Shown here: piece by piece, positions 13,401 to 28,400 of the stretch
How the letters are laid out: every line of letters starts with the position of its first letter
Numbering within the stretch: position 1 is the stretch's first letter
Translations under genes and position numbers: made by a program
The notes under the pieces: model-generated
Databases searched by the model: none
What the model was told of the DNA's origin: nothing
Seen by the model: the letters and a program-made list of their open reading frames with translations, nothing else
Assembly: GCA_030549775.1 (NCBI GenBank)
Contig: CM060173.1
Location: 37,024,610-37,088,609, forward strand
DNA from: Tamarix chinensis
Taxonomy: Eukaryota > Streptophyta > Magnoliopsida > Caryophyllales > Tamaricaceae
Reading direction: 5' to 3'
Length of the DNA stretch: 64,000 nucleotides

Positions 13401-16400
13401 TTAGAATCCATCCAAACAATGTGACAAGCCAATTGAAAAATAAGAGTGATATGATAGAAACAATCTGGATCATTGTTGGTAAAACATTTGATGGGATAAT
13501 GAGTTCACCTTAAAGTTTGGCCCAAAGTGCTTGCCTCTATAAGAAACTTTGTCTTGTGAGCTAAGCAACTTCAAGGACATAATGTTATTATTCAACAATC
13601 TAACACACAACTTTAATAGTAAATCACTTGGAGACTCTTCTTTGATTTTAGGAACCAAAATATTTGACGACTTTGTAGAATATTCACCTCTAAATTCAAA
13701 TTCTAACCTTCTTGATGCACGAGCATCAAATGAAGAGCAACTAGCCCATCCAACCAAGTCTTAATCGGCCTTTCCATTTTTTCAAGAAATATGTGCTTCT
13801 CTTCTGCTCAAGGTGGAAACAAGTAATTTCATCCATGATCAAATCAAGGGAGAATTATTGGCTTGAGGTGCAAGATTTGGTGACATCACCTTTGTGATGT
13901 TATGAAGTTGACATCATCTTTATGTGTTCATTGAGTTAGGGAGTTTGGGGTAACACCCCTAAAATTTACTACCGAAAAATTTCGTTTTTAAAAGTTACAG
14001 GGGGAAGCTAAGACTGTAAATTTTGGGGTGCTACCGCCACACTTAGTACTAGATTGGTTTCCTTTATCGTTTCGATACCAAGTGCTAAGGCTAAAATGTT
14101 ACTTTACTTAAATTTCAAGAATATAATTATAAAACAGTGCAGCAAAATAGTTGGGAAGGTTAACTCACATTCTAAAGAAAACACACTAATTGTGGTTGTA
14201 AAGATAATGTCAATGGAAAAGAAATACAAAAGACTATAAGAAAAATGCAAAAGCTCCTGGTTTGACATGCCGGTCAGAATCCTGAAATTCTCTCATTCCC
14301 GATGAATAATCTTGAAATGAGCTTGTGAGCTAGCCTACAAATGCCACTGCTTATTGAATAAGCAGGTGCCCAAGAAAGGAACCTTTCAGTACAATGGTAC
14401 TGAGTAACCCATTATACAAGACTAATATGCAAGGTTCGTATGCTACATATCAGATGCATCACATCAATCACATGAACATGAAATTATGCATATATTAACT
14501 AAAATGCGATAATCATTTATATCGCCACATGCATCAATATCATATGCTACCAATACTCAATCACTTAGGAATAACATAAACTTACTGCTGGAATATCCAA
14601 GTGATGCTCTTTGTAGTATAATTAAAAAAACATGTCATTCTTAGCAGGAGACACAACTCACCTAATCAACCTACAACTTCTCAATAACACCACAACAAGA
14701 ATGTCATACACATAAGTAGATCATATTAGTTCATTCATTATTATCTGGACTCATGATATTAGTGTAGTAATTAGTCAACTCATGAATTTTATATCCACGT
14801 GGGTTTAGGGACCCCATTATTCTTATCGGTGGATTGGTCAACAAGGTATAACTTTAGGGTAGAACATTCTTGGCCACTATTCTTAGTGGTGGACCGGTAA
14901 TAAGGTATAACCCTAAGGTAAAATGTTCTTGGCTACTGTTCTCACCAGTAGACCGGTAACAAGGTACACTCGGTCCCAACCCACGTGGTATTCCACTGTA
15001 CGTAATTACTGTTTTCCATAGGTTATTATTGCCCAAGAGTTTTATTACTTGTGTTCGGGATCCCACTATTCTCATCGATGGATCGGTAAATACAATACAA
15101 ACCCAAGGCAGCATGGTCCCAGCTATTATTCTCACCGGTGGACCGGTAAATACAATATAAACCCAAGGTAATACGCTCCTGACCACTATTATCACTGATG
15201 GACCAGTAAATAAGGCACAACTGGCCCCGACTTAAATGATCATCCACTTTAAGTGATTAGTGACTTATTCATGTCTTATTTGTTTTAGATACCACACACA
15301 ACCATGCACAACTCAAGTAGGACTCCTGCCCTACTACCTCCTTGGGCCTACCTTGTCCCCTTGGAAACTCTAGTTTACTAAGGCTGGTACATCTTTACCC
15401 CCTAATGTTTCTCCGAGTCCCCAATTTATCCAACAAACCTAACCCTATTATTGGAAACCCTCTTATCATGAGTCATAGCTTATTTCTCTCGTTTCTTACA
15501 TATGATAACAATTGGCTTCTAGGGTTACTCCTCAAAATCCTAGTTCTCCCTAGTTAGCGTAGCCCCTTTTCTACTACTTGTTTAGCCCTAATTCTCCATA
15601 ACTAAACACATGTTATTATGATTATCCATCTCCTAAATTTTTGTAGACTAACTCCCCCATTTTGCATATATGATCATAACCTCCCCAATAGGGCCCCTCT
15701 CGAAACCCTAATTCCACCCTTTTGGTAACCTCTCGAAACCCTCCATGGACTTCCCCAAATGTGCAAAGCTACCCAACAATGTCATCATTAATCCCCATAT
15801 CCAGTCTTAGCAACCAACCCCTACTCTACTCTTCCATGGTTATAGCTTCCTTTGGGTTTGAATCACCTCATGCATATTTATTAGAATAATCACCCTAGTA
15901 CATGCAAAATTACCAAAATGTCCCTATGCCAGGTAATATTGATGACCATGCTAAAATAGATGATACTTAGACAATAAACCCCTATTCTCATATCCAACAC
16001 CAATTAATACTTATCATGTATGTTTATTATACTACTCACCATGGTATATGTAAAATTACCAAAATGCTCCTAAACCATGATAATTTGATATTCATGCTCA
16101 CACATAATTTTGTAATACTACAAAGCCCTATTTTCACACATAGTACTGATTATTACTTATCATGCACATTTATTAGGATAACCACCATTGCACCTTCAAA
16201 ATTACCTAAATGCCCCTATGCCATATAATATCAACTTCCATGCCCAAACATGTGTTACTAATCCTACAAACTCCAATTCTCATACTTAACATCAATTATT
16301 ACTTATCATGCACATTTATTATGACAACCACCATCATACATTAAAAATTTCCCAAATACCCGTAGATCTTAAAATATTGATATTCATGCTAAATCATGTG

Positions 16401-19400
16401 CTTATGATACACCAAACTCCTATCTCCATTCCTAGCAATATTTATGACACAATTGATACCCCGGTTAGGGTTAAATATCAGGATGTTTCTAAATGACCAA
16501 ATTGCCCCAAGGGCTCATAGTAGTAATATTTTTACTACAAATGTCCATAATAACATACATCATTACTACCCAACATTAGACCACTTCTCAATCACCCCTT
16601 TCACACACATCTTACATAAGATAACATGCATTATTTTTTCATTTTCCAAGATAACATTAATAATTATGGGATTATTTGTAACATATCGTATCTACACAAA
16701 TCACATGTCAAAAACCCTAATGTGCTAAAATACGATATCCAGACATTTTAGTGGGGTATAAAAGTTATCTGATTTCTAGTAAAAAAGAACCTTTATCGGT
16801 ATCTGATTAAAAATGATTAGGCTCCATTTAATAAAATTTTGTATCTAAAAATAATATCACAATTACCTTATTTATATTAGATAAATGAAATAATGATTTT
16901 TATTAAAATATTTATTATATATAAAATTACCAAACTACCCTTATACCTTAATTATTATCCAAAACATATAAATATACACTGCATAACTCATGCTGCATGT
17001 TTAGTGTGAGCCATGCAAAAATGAACAAAATGGAAGGGGGAGAAAGTGGCTCGGTTGAGGGTTGTGGGAGATGGTGGGGGTGTTGGTTTTGGTTGTTAGG
17101 TGGAGGAGGTGGCTTGTGGTTGGAGGGTGTGGTGCAGGTGGCGGAGGCGAGGGCGCAGGCTACAGGGAGGAGGGTGTAGAGAAGGGAAAGAAGAGAAAGG
17201 AAAGGTGGAGAGGTAGAGAAAGGGGATGGGTATATGCAGGTAGTGTGGGGTAGCTGTGGGTGGTGACAAGCAGCTGGGAGGAGCTGTGGTGGTGGAGGAA
17301 AGGGAGGGAAAGAAAGGTGGTCAAAGGGGAGAGAAGGGTTAAGAGGTAGGGCTGCAGGGGAGGCTGGGGTGTTAGTTGTAGGTCATGCAGGGAGGATGTG
17401 GGTTGGAGGTGCTGGCGGCGACTGCGGTGGAGAAGGGGGCTACTACGGTGAGAATGGACAGAGGTTGAGGGATCGGCAGGAACGGCTACAGGGAGAAAGA
17501 AGGAGAGGTAGGGAGGCAGAGGAGGAGGAGAAAAGGAAGGAAGGAGAAAGGGTGGTGGCCGACAGCGGAGGCTGGGTTGGTGGTGGAAGCACCGATGGTG
17601 GCTATAGAGAGAATGATGGGAAAAATAGGGGCAGGGAAAGAAGGGAGAAAGGAGAAGAGAGTGTCGGGGGAGAGAGCAGGCCACGAGGGGATGAGTGGAA
17701 GGGAAGAAGAGAAGAAGAAGAAGAGGAGGAGGAGAGGGAGGGGGTTCGGCTAACGTGCGAGGTAGGTGGTGGTGCAGGGGAGGTGGCAGGTTGCAGGGCA
17801 GGTGTGGTAAGGGGTGAGAATGGCATGGAAGGGGCACACGGGGAAGGGGACCAGGGGGATGTAGGGCTAAAAAAAGGAAAGGATGGCAGAGGGGGTGGTG
17901 GTGTAGAGTGTCCGATTGGGTAGAGGGGGAGGTGTAGCAGGCTTGAAGAGGGTGTAGGAGAAGGAGGGGGGCGTGCAAAGGAGGGACGCCTAGGGTGTGT
18001 TTGGCAAGGGGTGCAAACAGGTAAGAAAGGAAGGGGGAAACTTGGCCGCACTAGGGAAAGAAGAAAGGAAGAGGGGTTAGGTCGCGTGGGAGAGAAGAAG
18101 GAAGGAGGAGGAAGTGGCCTGTGCGCGGGAGAGGCGAAGGAGAAGGGGGGAGAGAGGTTGGGTCAGCCCAAGGGAAAAAGAAAGGAAGGAAGGGGGGAGG
18201 ACCTAGGCTGGCCTGAGGGAAAAGAAAAGAAGAGGGGCGGTTTGGGTTGGCCTGAGGGAAGAAAGAAGAAGAAATGAAAAGAAAGAAAAGGGAAAACAAA
18301 GAAAAGGAAGAAAAAGGAAAAAGGAAAAGAAGAAAAAGGAAAGGAAATTATAGTTAGAGTTAGGATTATAAATTAGATTAAAATTGGGCTATTGGGAAAA
18401 ATATTAAATTAATTGATCTTAAAATTAGGGTATTAATTTAAGAAAATAATTTTGGTAAAATTATGATTTTAGGGTTTGTTTAAATAAAAAGAGTAAGATA
18501 AAATGATAAAAATAATTATATTAATTTATTAAATAATTTGTCTATTTTTGTAAATCAAAGGTTCGCAAAAATAATTAAATCAAAATTTAAAGATTAAATT
18601 TTTCCAGATAAAAGGTTAAACATTTAAATTTTAGGTTATAAAAATTCGGGGTGTTACATTCGATTAGTCATTTGAGACTTGTCCTCCACTCATGTTTGTT
18701 TAATTATCTTTTAATTAAATCTTATCTAACTAAGGTGCCTATTCGATCTTTAGGTAGAGATTAACCTTGGTAGATACTCTTGTGACCAAGGTAGAATAAT
18801 TAGAGTTGATTTGGCCTTTAAATCTAATCAGCCTTGAATTCTTGTAAGGAACCATTATCTTTGAAGAATGAAGGACAATCAATCTATCTTAGGCTAATCA
18901 ATTTTTTTATTCTTAGTTTGGTGGCATTAGCTTCATAGTTAAGTCTGTAATCAATGAAAGGGTGAAGATAATCCTTTTCTCTCACTTGACTAGTAGTTAG
19001 TCCTTTAACCTTCGCATAATCCAACGACAAGGGTGGGCATATGTCTTATACTCCATTGCTTTTATTTCATGACTCAATCATCCATCCTCAAATCATCTCT
19101 ATCTCTTTCTAGTCTTACCATCTTGATTTTTGTGTCAATTCTTTAACCCCACATTCAAATAATCCATTAACCAACTTCAACCATTCCCTTCATATCTCCC
19201 AACATTCATCCTTTAATCTTTTATCCACTCCCATTAACCCTCATCAAGTCATTGGCTCTCAAATCAAGCTACAATCAACATATTCATCCACTCAAACCAA
19301 AAACCCCTTGTTCTTCAACCTGTGCAACTTTCCCCCTTAACTAACCATCCTTTTCACTCTAATTCTTTAAGCCATCTCCATACCAAGCCCCATTCATGCT

Positions 19401-22400
19401 TCTTTTCATCTATCATAATCTCAAGCCCCATCATCCAGAACATCATCCATCAAAACCTATAAACCCTCTTATCGTTCTTTTAGTAGAACCATCAATTAAT
19501 CCTGCTTTGGTCAACCCTAACAGGCGCCCTTCCACTTGTCAATCCATTGTAGATTTGATTACTTGTTTGTTGGAGCCATTGATTGACCCTCCTACCCTAC
19601 TGTTAAAGTTGCTGGCCCATTAACCTATCCTCTTGAATTAATGATCAACCGATTCCTCCATGGCTACACCTGAGTGTAAGTTAACTTTATCTAAGCTCCC
19701 TTTGATCGAAAGGCCTACGGCCACTCACATCTCTGTGTCAAAACACCATGAGGTAGAACAAAAGAGAAGGTGAAATAAGGCAAAAGGGTAGAAGATGGTG
19801 ACAAGATGAGAGAAGGCAGAAAGTAGGTGTTTTTTTTTTTTTAAATCATCCATTGGGTTTGAGTAAATTATTTTCAAAACTATTGCTTAAATAGAAATTC
19901 TATGTGTTTATTATAATAATAACTCTTAAGATATGAGAATAAATCTTGGAATATAATCTAGCATTTAAGCATAAAATCACAAATATAAAATATTAAAAGT
20001 ACTAAATGATAAAGATAATTATTAAATACTGAAAAAATATCCCTATCTTTACATCTGACGTTATTCTCCTTTGTTGAGAACTTGACTTTGGAGATTTTGA
20101 CTGCAAATATTCTAAAAAAATTGTGAGTAGGGTGTGGTATAGTGGTGGACATTTAGGCAAATGATCATTTGTGTGTAGGGTGTGGAAAACTTGATATCAG
20201 TATTTGTTTGAATATTTTTTTGGATATCCGCTATATTTTAAATTAGATATCTAAAATTCAAATATCCAAAAAATAGGCACCAAATATGGACCAGATTAAG
20301 ATATATCCAATATCTGTAGAAAAATAGTATTTTATCAATTTTAATTATTTTTGCAAATGATTTTTATAAATAAAGTTCGTGTATCAGTTAATAATCATAT
20401 AAGTATCTTATTTTATAAAAAAAATATTAAAATATTACTATAAAATTTTAAAATCTAAAAATAAATAAAATTTACAAACTTAAAACTATAAAAATATAAT
20501 ATTATGATGTATTGTTGAAATAATTAATAAAATATTGGATGTTTTTTCCGGAATGGATAATTGAGTAAAAAACTGGATATTCTTAATGTCAAATGGGATT
20601 TTTCAGATACTGGATCGAATTTTCGAATCCTAAATATTTAGCATAACTAGGAGCACATAAATTTGCCTCTGATAAATCCTCTACGTTAAAAAATGGACTA
20701 TTACTCAGTTGATAAGGTAAATCAACTAAATATGCATTAGGTCTAAGTTTCTTCTTGATAGGGAAAGGGCTAGGTATGAAGTTTCTTAGTTTTTCTAGTA
20801 GATTCAGTAGAATTCAAACCATAACATAGTTTGGCATAAAAGTGTAACACCCCTAAAATTCACTCCTAAAATTTTTTTTTTGAAAGAATAAAGCGGAAGC
20901 TAGAATAGAATTTGGGGAATGTTACCGCCACATCTAACACAAGATAAATGTCCACCATCTATCTCATGTTAGATGCAAGGCTAAAACCTGTCAAACAAAA
21001 TTTCAAATAACATCTATGCCGTGAGGATATACTCCCACAAGGAGATATCTGCAGGCATATGAAAAGTGAATAAATTCACTAAATAAAGTCATCGCTGAAT
21101 CAATCAGCGGAACCTGTGAAATAAATCCGAATTTTAAAAGCTTATCAGAGTATGAGGAATTAAAAGTCAATTACAAAGCCATTGGAAATTTAAATGCAGC
21201 ACTTGAAACTTCCAAAGATAAATACGGTCAAACAAGATAAAACTCGGTGGATCAAATTTCGGATTGCCTACTCTCTCAAGTCAAGCCTTCCACCCCAAAA
21301 CAGTATCCGATCTTAAACCTGCACAAGAGGTCTGCTCCCCACCATCAGTGGATCATCACAGGACCCATTCAATCAAGGTAGCATTAGTACTGGTCCAGTA
21401 TTGAGTAAATCAAGACCACCCAACTCATGGAAGGAAATATGAAACATATAAGATATGAAAGACTCTAGCTTACAATTCTCATGCTCAATTATACATGTAT
21501 TACATACAATAGAACATAGGGTCACAGATTCATAATTATGAGTACATCACTAGACATGACGGCACATAAGATACAAGCATACAAGAAATCACGATCGTAT
21601 GCTAAGTAACACCAATCCAACAATCCAATGATAATCATTATTACATCCGATTTTATTTATTTACGATGAGTTCAGAGACCCCACTATTCTTAAACCGGTG
21701 GAACGGTCTGAAGCACCTCTCGGGGACAACACACCCGAGCCACTATTATCATCTGGTGGAACGGATCCTACACCTCTTAGGGCAAAACGCTCCTGAGCCA
21801 CTATTCTGAACCGATGGAACGGCTTGAAGCACCTCTCAGGGACAGGACACCTGAGCCACTATTATCGTCCAGTGGAACAGACCCTACACCTGGTCCCGAC
21901 TCACGTAATCTTCCACTTTAAATAATTAGTGTCTTATTCATTACTTATCTCATATCATATTCTTATTCATGTTGAGTATAAGGCCCCACTATTCTTAATC
22001 CGGTGGAACGGACTGAAGCACCTCTCAGGGACAAGTCACCTGAGCCACTATTATCGTCCGGTGGAACGGACTCTATACCTCTCAGGGCAAAACGCTCCTG
22101 AGCCACTACTCTGAACCGGCGGAACGGCTTGAATCACCTCTCAGGGACTAGACACCTGAGCCACTATTATCGTCCGGTGGAACGGACCCTACACCTCGGC
22201 CTAACTCACGTGATCTTCCACTTTAAATAATTAGTATCTTATTCAAGGATTTTAAATCAGGCCCACATGAATAATTCCATAACATAAAGATACAGCATAG
22301 GGTATCATACAATTTCAATCCATACTCAACCCTTCACATACTCAAATACATACCATATCCAAATGTCATATTAACACACATTTGCTTTAAGACTATAAAT

Positions 22401-25400
22401 TTGTACATACATGCAATTACCACACAGAACACAACATCCACTTGACATAATTAAATAATCGATAGGCATACTTATCACCTTTTACTTCAAGTAGACATAC
22501 ATCCAAATTCCGCCATAAGTAAAGGTAGGAAATGACTTACCTAAATCCGAAGCTAGCTAAGCAAATTGAGAAAGAGGAAGAGATATCGAAAGCTCGACGA
22601 TCCACGAGAAAGTTTTCCTAGATCGCCGATAGAAATCGGAACTAGGTTAAAAACTATCTTATCAATTAATAATTCACATATTATAACAAAATCAAGACAA
22701 ACGGCCTTTCTTGGAAAGCGTGTCCAAAACTTAGGACTCAAGAGCATAGCTCTATTAAGATTTAAGATTAAATATAAATCAAAGCGGATTAATACACATA
22801 TCACTTGGGACATTTCGAATTAATTTGGAAAGCCCGAGAAAGAATAATCGATTATAAGTTAATTTATCGAAAATAACTTATTCATTAAGTTTTACAACTA
22901 AATAGGTAAACCAACCATTTACATAGAACCAAATCCAAACCAATTAGATTAAAACATAATTTAAATGATTTAAAACCCAAAGACAAAAATCGATTAGATA
23001 AAAGACGCATAGCAAAAATCAATTTTATAAAACAATCCCCGAAGATTAGGGTTTTTAATCCTTAAACTACGAATCGACCAAATCACTTCGATTACCTCAA
23101 ATTGATAGTTTTAAAACACAATTAAACTAATTTTAGATAAATCTATATAATTAATTTCAACAAAACAATCTTCCCAATAATCAATTTTAAGACTATCCAT
23201 TTTCAAAATTAGGGTTTTAAAGCCCACAACACAAACTTGGATAATTCAAATCAATTAATTCCAATTAAAGGTATTAGAAAGTAATTAGGATCATTTCAAC
23301 TATTTCTACAAATTTAATTTTAGAAAAACAATTATACACATGATCAATTTCATAATCTCACTTGAAATCTAGGGTTTTAGGCCCGAAAATACAATTCGGT
23401 TGAATTCTATTAATTTAATCAAATTGAATGTTTAGAAATGCAATTAAACACATTTTATAACATATCAAATAATCAATTGATCAAAACCAATAAAAGAAAT
23501 ACCCAATTTAGCACAATTAGGGTTTTTGAGCCCGGAACGCAAATCCGATTAATTCTTACTAAAATATATAAATTGACATTTCGGAAATGTAATTAAATGT
23601 GTTCTAATGTAAATTATATAGTTAATTGAATAAAGTGACCCGATTACACAATCCAATTTTGTCCCGCAAGAGTTTTGACCTAAAAATCCAATTCCGATTA
23701 ATTACGCACAATTTTCCCAAATCAACACTTCCAATATGAAATTAAATACATTTCAAACGATATTATAAAATCAATTGAGCGAAAAAACTCAATTATGCGA
23801 CCCAATTTTATCACACACGAATTTTGACCTAGGAATCAAATTCCGATTGATTTTGCATAAATTTCTCAAATTGACGGTTCCAACATGAAATTAGATACAT
23901 TTAAAAATATATTGTATAATCAATTTATCCAAAATCGCCAAATCGGACGAATTCGAAAAATCCGGCCAAAAATCCAATTTTCCAGAATTCCAACATAACC
24001 ATACAATTAACTTATCCAAATCAATCTCACATCACATATATACATAACCAAACAATTAATTTAGCTTATCACAAGCTGAATCATACATCAATTAATCAAA
24101 TTAATATTAGGGTTTTTTCAGAAATTTATACCAAACGAAAATCAACAAATCGGAGCAAGGGTAGGCCAGAGAAGCTTCGTCGGAGGTCGGGGAGAGCTCG
24201 CTGGTGGTCGGGAGACGTCGGCGGTGACCGGGCGGCAGCGGCGTGACCTGCACGGTTGCTGCTGCTGTGTGCTGCTATTGCTGGTTGTTGCAGCTTTCGG
24301 TGGTCGAGCTAGTTACCTCGCTGGTGGAGGACGTGGCCGACGGTGGCTGGCGTATTTTTTTATTTTTTTTATTTACAAATACTCATATAAAATAAAATAC
24401 TAAATGTTTAAAATTATTATTGGAAGATTTTATCTAAAATTCATTAAACGAAAATTATTTCGTAAGGTTTCGAAAGGTTAAAATTAATAAAAGAACTATA
24501 TAAAGAATTTCAGAAACATTTTCAGAAGAATTTACCAACGAACGAAAAATTTATATTATTTACGAAAATACATTATAAGACCTCGAAAAATTATTTAAAA
24601 GTATAGAATAAAATATTTAAGTCAAATTCAAATAAACCGAGACTAATTTAAATAATTTCCGAAATCGGTTTTTCGTAAATCAAAAAGCGTAAAATAGAAG
24701 AAAATTTATTTCAGAAAGAAATTTATAAATAATTTCCGAAAAACCTTTTTAATTTAAAACTTCCCGAAAATATTAACGATTACCAAAAACAAATAAATTT
24801 AAAGTCGGAAATATTTTCTACGGATAAAATTATTAAAATAAATTTAACTATTTAAACAGAAATTCCATAATTTAAATAATATATTTCGTTAACGAAATAT
24901 AACTCCAAAATAAAGTTGTAATCACACGACGAAGTTATAATAAAAAACGAATCTAAAATATTAAAAATCAAAATACGAGAAAGAATGGGAAGACATTTTT
25001 AACCGAAAATCGAAATCATAAGAATATAATAAAATTATGGTCGTGAACGAATTTGTCTAGAATGGTTCGCAACGGCAACGATTAATTAAATTCAAATATG
25101 AATTTGAAATTGTCGATAAATCCATAAAACAAATCAAAATTAAAATAATTAAATATTTGCATCAAATTACGCTAATAAAATCATTAGGCTTAATAAAATT
25201 AGATTTAAAAAATACGGGGTATTACAAAAAGTCTTGAGCTTGTTAATGTACTTTAGTAATAAATTATACTTTGCTCTTTCTTGAGACAATCATCTAACCT
25301 TGTCGTGTACGTCACATATTTGTTTTGAAAGGTAACATAAGCAGTGTGTAAGCGGAGCGAGTTCAATAGGCGTACAGAATGAATAAGGTAGCCCAATCGA

Positions 25401-28400
25401 AAAATGATAGATTAAGAGAATTATTATAACCAAACTCAACTATTGGTAAAGTTAAGCAGTAGTGGAAGGATGAAGTGCAAATGGCTCAAGAGCTTTAACT
25501 TGTTCTCTAAAAGTGACTCACAATTTTAACATCCCTATTAGACATAATGGACTTTGGTAAAACATGATAATCTCCCCACAAAGAAGTTTAACTACATGAG
25601 ATGGATGAAAAGTCTTGCTACATGCAATGAAATGTGTCATTTTAGAAAACTTATCTACTATTTCTAGAATTGTGCCCTCGGGATATCTTTGGAAATCTAA
25701 GAACAAACTCCATGCTTATGTCTTTCTAAGGCTCATGAATGGGGTGTATAAACTAGTGTTGCGCTTCCTAAATTTTGCTAATTGAAATGATCCTCGTGAC
25801 ATCCGTTTCAATGATGGCCAATAGAACTTGTCCTTAACTAGTGTCCTTAACAAAGTGTCTAGCTAACCCTGTAACACCTCCAAAATTTCATTGAAGCGGA
25901 AAAGACTATTTAAACATGAGTAAGTGTTACCACTGTAATTGATATAAGTCTGGCTACGAATTGTCTTCATACCAATTACAAGGAAAAAGTAAATCAAGAT
26001 GCGAGACATGATAAATATGGAACAAGTATATTCCATAACACAAGTAAGAGTTTAGGTGTTCATTTCGAAAATGGAACTGAAATACATAAGGTTTCGAACA
26101 AAAATGACAAAGAAGGAAAATTTGTTTAAAACAATAATTGGATAACATAGCTCTCCAGCTCCCAACCCCGGCATAAGACGATATCACTCCTCCCCGATCA
26201 GAGCATCGTAATTATCAAAGTCATCTAGTGGGTCTTCATTCACTTACACGGGCTCAGAAGGGGTCTTAGCACCACCTAATATAAGTTTGATTAGTATGCT
26301 ACGTACTGAGTAATGTAACAATACGGTCATGTAAATTTATAATACTACAATAAGAGATGAAATGCACATAGGTTAATCTTACTGATTTATTTTATTACTC
26401 TCCAAACCATATAGTAATAGCGTAGTGATAACTATTCATGATTTTATTTACGTTGGGTTTAGGGACCTTACTATTCTCAATCGGTAGAATGGTAATCAAG
26501 TAAACACTAGGGCAAGATGCTCCTGACCACTATTCTCACTAGTGGATCGGTAATAGTAGTATAACTCCAGGGAAGGACCCTCCCGGCCACTATTTTCACC
26601 GGTAGATCGGTAATCAAGGTATAGCTAGTCCTGACCCACGTCGTGTTCCATTGTAATTAATTAGTGTTTTATTAAAAGTTACGATCATTCAATGATTTAA
26701 TTTACTTGAGTTTGGGACCCTATTATTCTCAACTGGTGGAATGGTAATAGGGTAAAAGTCTAAGGCAGGATACTCCCGGGCATTCTCTCCCGTGGATCAG
26801 ATAGGTACAACTGGCCTCAACTCAAGTAATCTTGTACTTTAAGTGATTAGTATATTATTTGTACTTTATTTATTTCAAGGTCATCACATATTCATGTACA
26901 CATACTCATGCAAGGCACTATCCCAACACATACACCAAAACAACCTTGTTTCCCCTTAGAAACCCTAATCTCACAACCCTAGCATATTCTCTCCTCTAGT
27001 TCCCCTTTAGTCCCCAATTTCCCTTAGAAATCTTAACATATTATTATGAACCATATATTCAAGACCCATACCCACGTGTTACACATGTCATAATAACCTA
27101 CCTCTAAGGTTACTATTTGAGCCTCCTCTAAAACCCTAAATTCATATACCTTGCATAGTCCCTTCTCTAGCGCTTGTTTAGTTTCCAAATTCCATGCCCA
27201 TACATAGAATATTATTGTTAGCCATTAAATCAAAGATCGTGACCTAACTCCTACATCTTACACATGTGATAATAACCTACTTATTCGGGCCTCCTCCAAA
27301 ACCTTAATTTCTTATTTTGGCCATAACTACTTCCTTAGACCTCATATGGCTATCAAATCTATTTTCCATTCCCAAAATGTTATGGTTGACATCTTATCCC
27401 AAGGTTGCGGTCTAACTCCCCCTTCTTGTACATATGTTAATAACTTGCCTCTAAGGTTACCATTTGGGCTTCCCAAAGCTCTAATTTCACATTTTGGTCA
27501 TAATTCTTTACTTAAAGCTCAACGGACTCCCCAAATTTGTATGACTATCCAAGATGCCATCATTAACCTCGTATTCAATCCCTAGTATCAATTTCCCACT
27601 TTTCTCACACATGATCATGACTTCCCTCTATGTTTTACTAATCATACTTATGGCCTTTCCCTTCCTATATTTACCATAAACCCTTCATTTTCCCCCAATT
27701 ATCTCATGTAGTACCCCTAACCTATGTTGAGTTAGTTAACACCCTAAAGTACTCCACATGCTAATTTTTCAATTGTATTGACCAAAATGCCCCTAGGTCA
27801 CTAGAAATCCTATTTCTACCTTCCCCAAGTCACAGGACTACTAACAGGAAGTACTCTTCACCTTCCCACACATATAATACCATAAAAGTCATGGACATGA
27901 TTATACATAAATACTTCGTAATCCACATAGTCATAACTACATAACTTTCTTACCTTCTTCTACTGTCAAGTAAAACTACATATACAACACCAGAGTCATT
28001 TAACATTTCATACTATGGAATCACATATCAGTACATCAAGGACATATATTATAACATAGCAAAACCCTATATATGACTGTATCCTTACCAAAGCGGCACC
28101 GGTCTCGAAGCACTTAAGACTTACACTTCCTCCTCGGTTATCATCGGAATATCACATAGAAATAAGGACATACACAATTTAGACTTTTTTTTTCCTTTTT
28201 TTTTCAAAGACTCTGTCCTAAATGAAAACTAAAAGAGGGGAAAGGAAATTGAGGTTACCGAAGTGAGAATCTCATCATAAAGAAGAACTAAATTGGGACA
28301 AGTAGGCTATTCATCCTTCATTTTATCAAATCTAACTATTTTGGTACACGCAACGTAACTACCCTTCGACTAAGAGCATCTAGCACTTTGTTTTCTACCC

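Larger units (their letters stand above)
13949..18658 (-). mobile_element. Long LTR (solo or remnant), copy A
   Basis: The left end reads GTAACACCCCTAAAATTTAC and the right end AAATTCGGGGTGTTACA, the inverted-repeat termini of the long LTR family. Inside, in + order: GCTACCGCCACACTTAGTAC; GAAAGGAACCTTTCAGTACA; the CCGGTGGA array (14800-15270); pyrimidine-rich, CCCTAA-rich sequence (15330-16730); a purine-rich GC-rich block (17000-18300); then AT-rich sequence to the end. Minus orientation is inferred from the related copies with TATA boxes. The usual initial TG is altered and no 5-bp target duplication was found. It lies in intron 3 of the zinc-knuckle gene. Confidence 0.65.
20843..25226 (-). 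mobile_element. Solo long LTR, copy B (4.4 kb), with perfect 5-bp target duplication
   Basis: It begins TGTAACACCCCTAAAATTCA and ends ATACGGGGTATTACA, flanked on both sides by AAAAG (20838-20842 and 25227-25231). No coding internal region lies between the ends, so it is a solo LTR. It holds the paired CCGGTGGAACGG array (21660-22230), an AT-rich body with recurring 'tagggtttttgagcccg'-like phrases (22850-24120) and a GC-rich island (24160-24350). It was inserted into a minus-strand gypsy integrase. A second, partial copy lies at 60710-62932. Orientation is inferred from relatives. Confidence 0.85.

Noticed and set aside
13470..13764. Opposed open frames in intron 3
   Set aside because: No recognisable motif on either strand; could be chance or an unknown repeat.
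17160..17978. Long minus-strand open frame (272 codons) and overlapping frames on both strands
   Set aside because: Proline/serine/histidine-rich translation of a one-sided purine-rich LTR block; open in several frames at once, with no domain.
13944..18663. Target duplication for LTR copy A
   Set aside because: The flanks (TTTGG and TTCGA) do not match, so solo status by insertion could not be shown.
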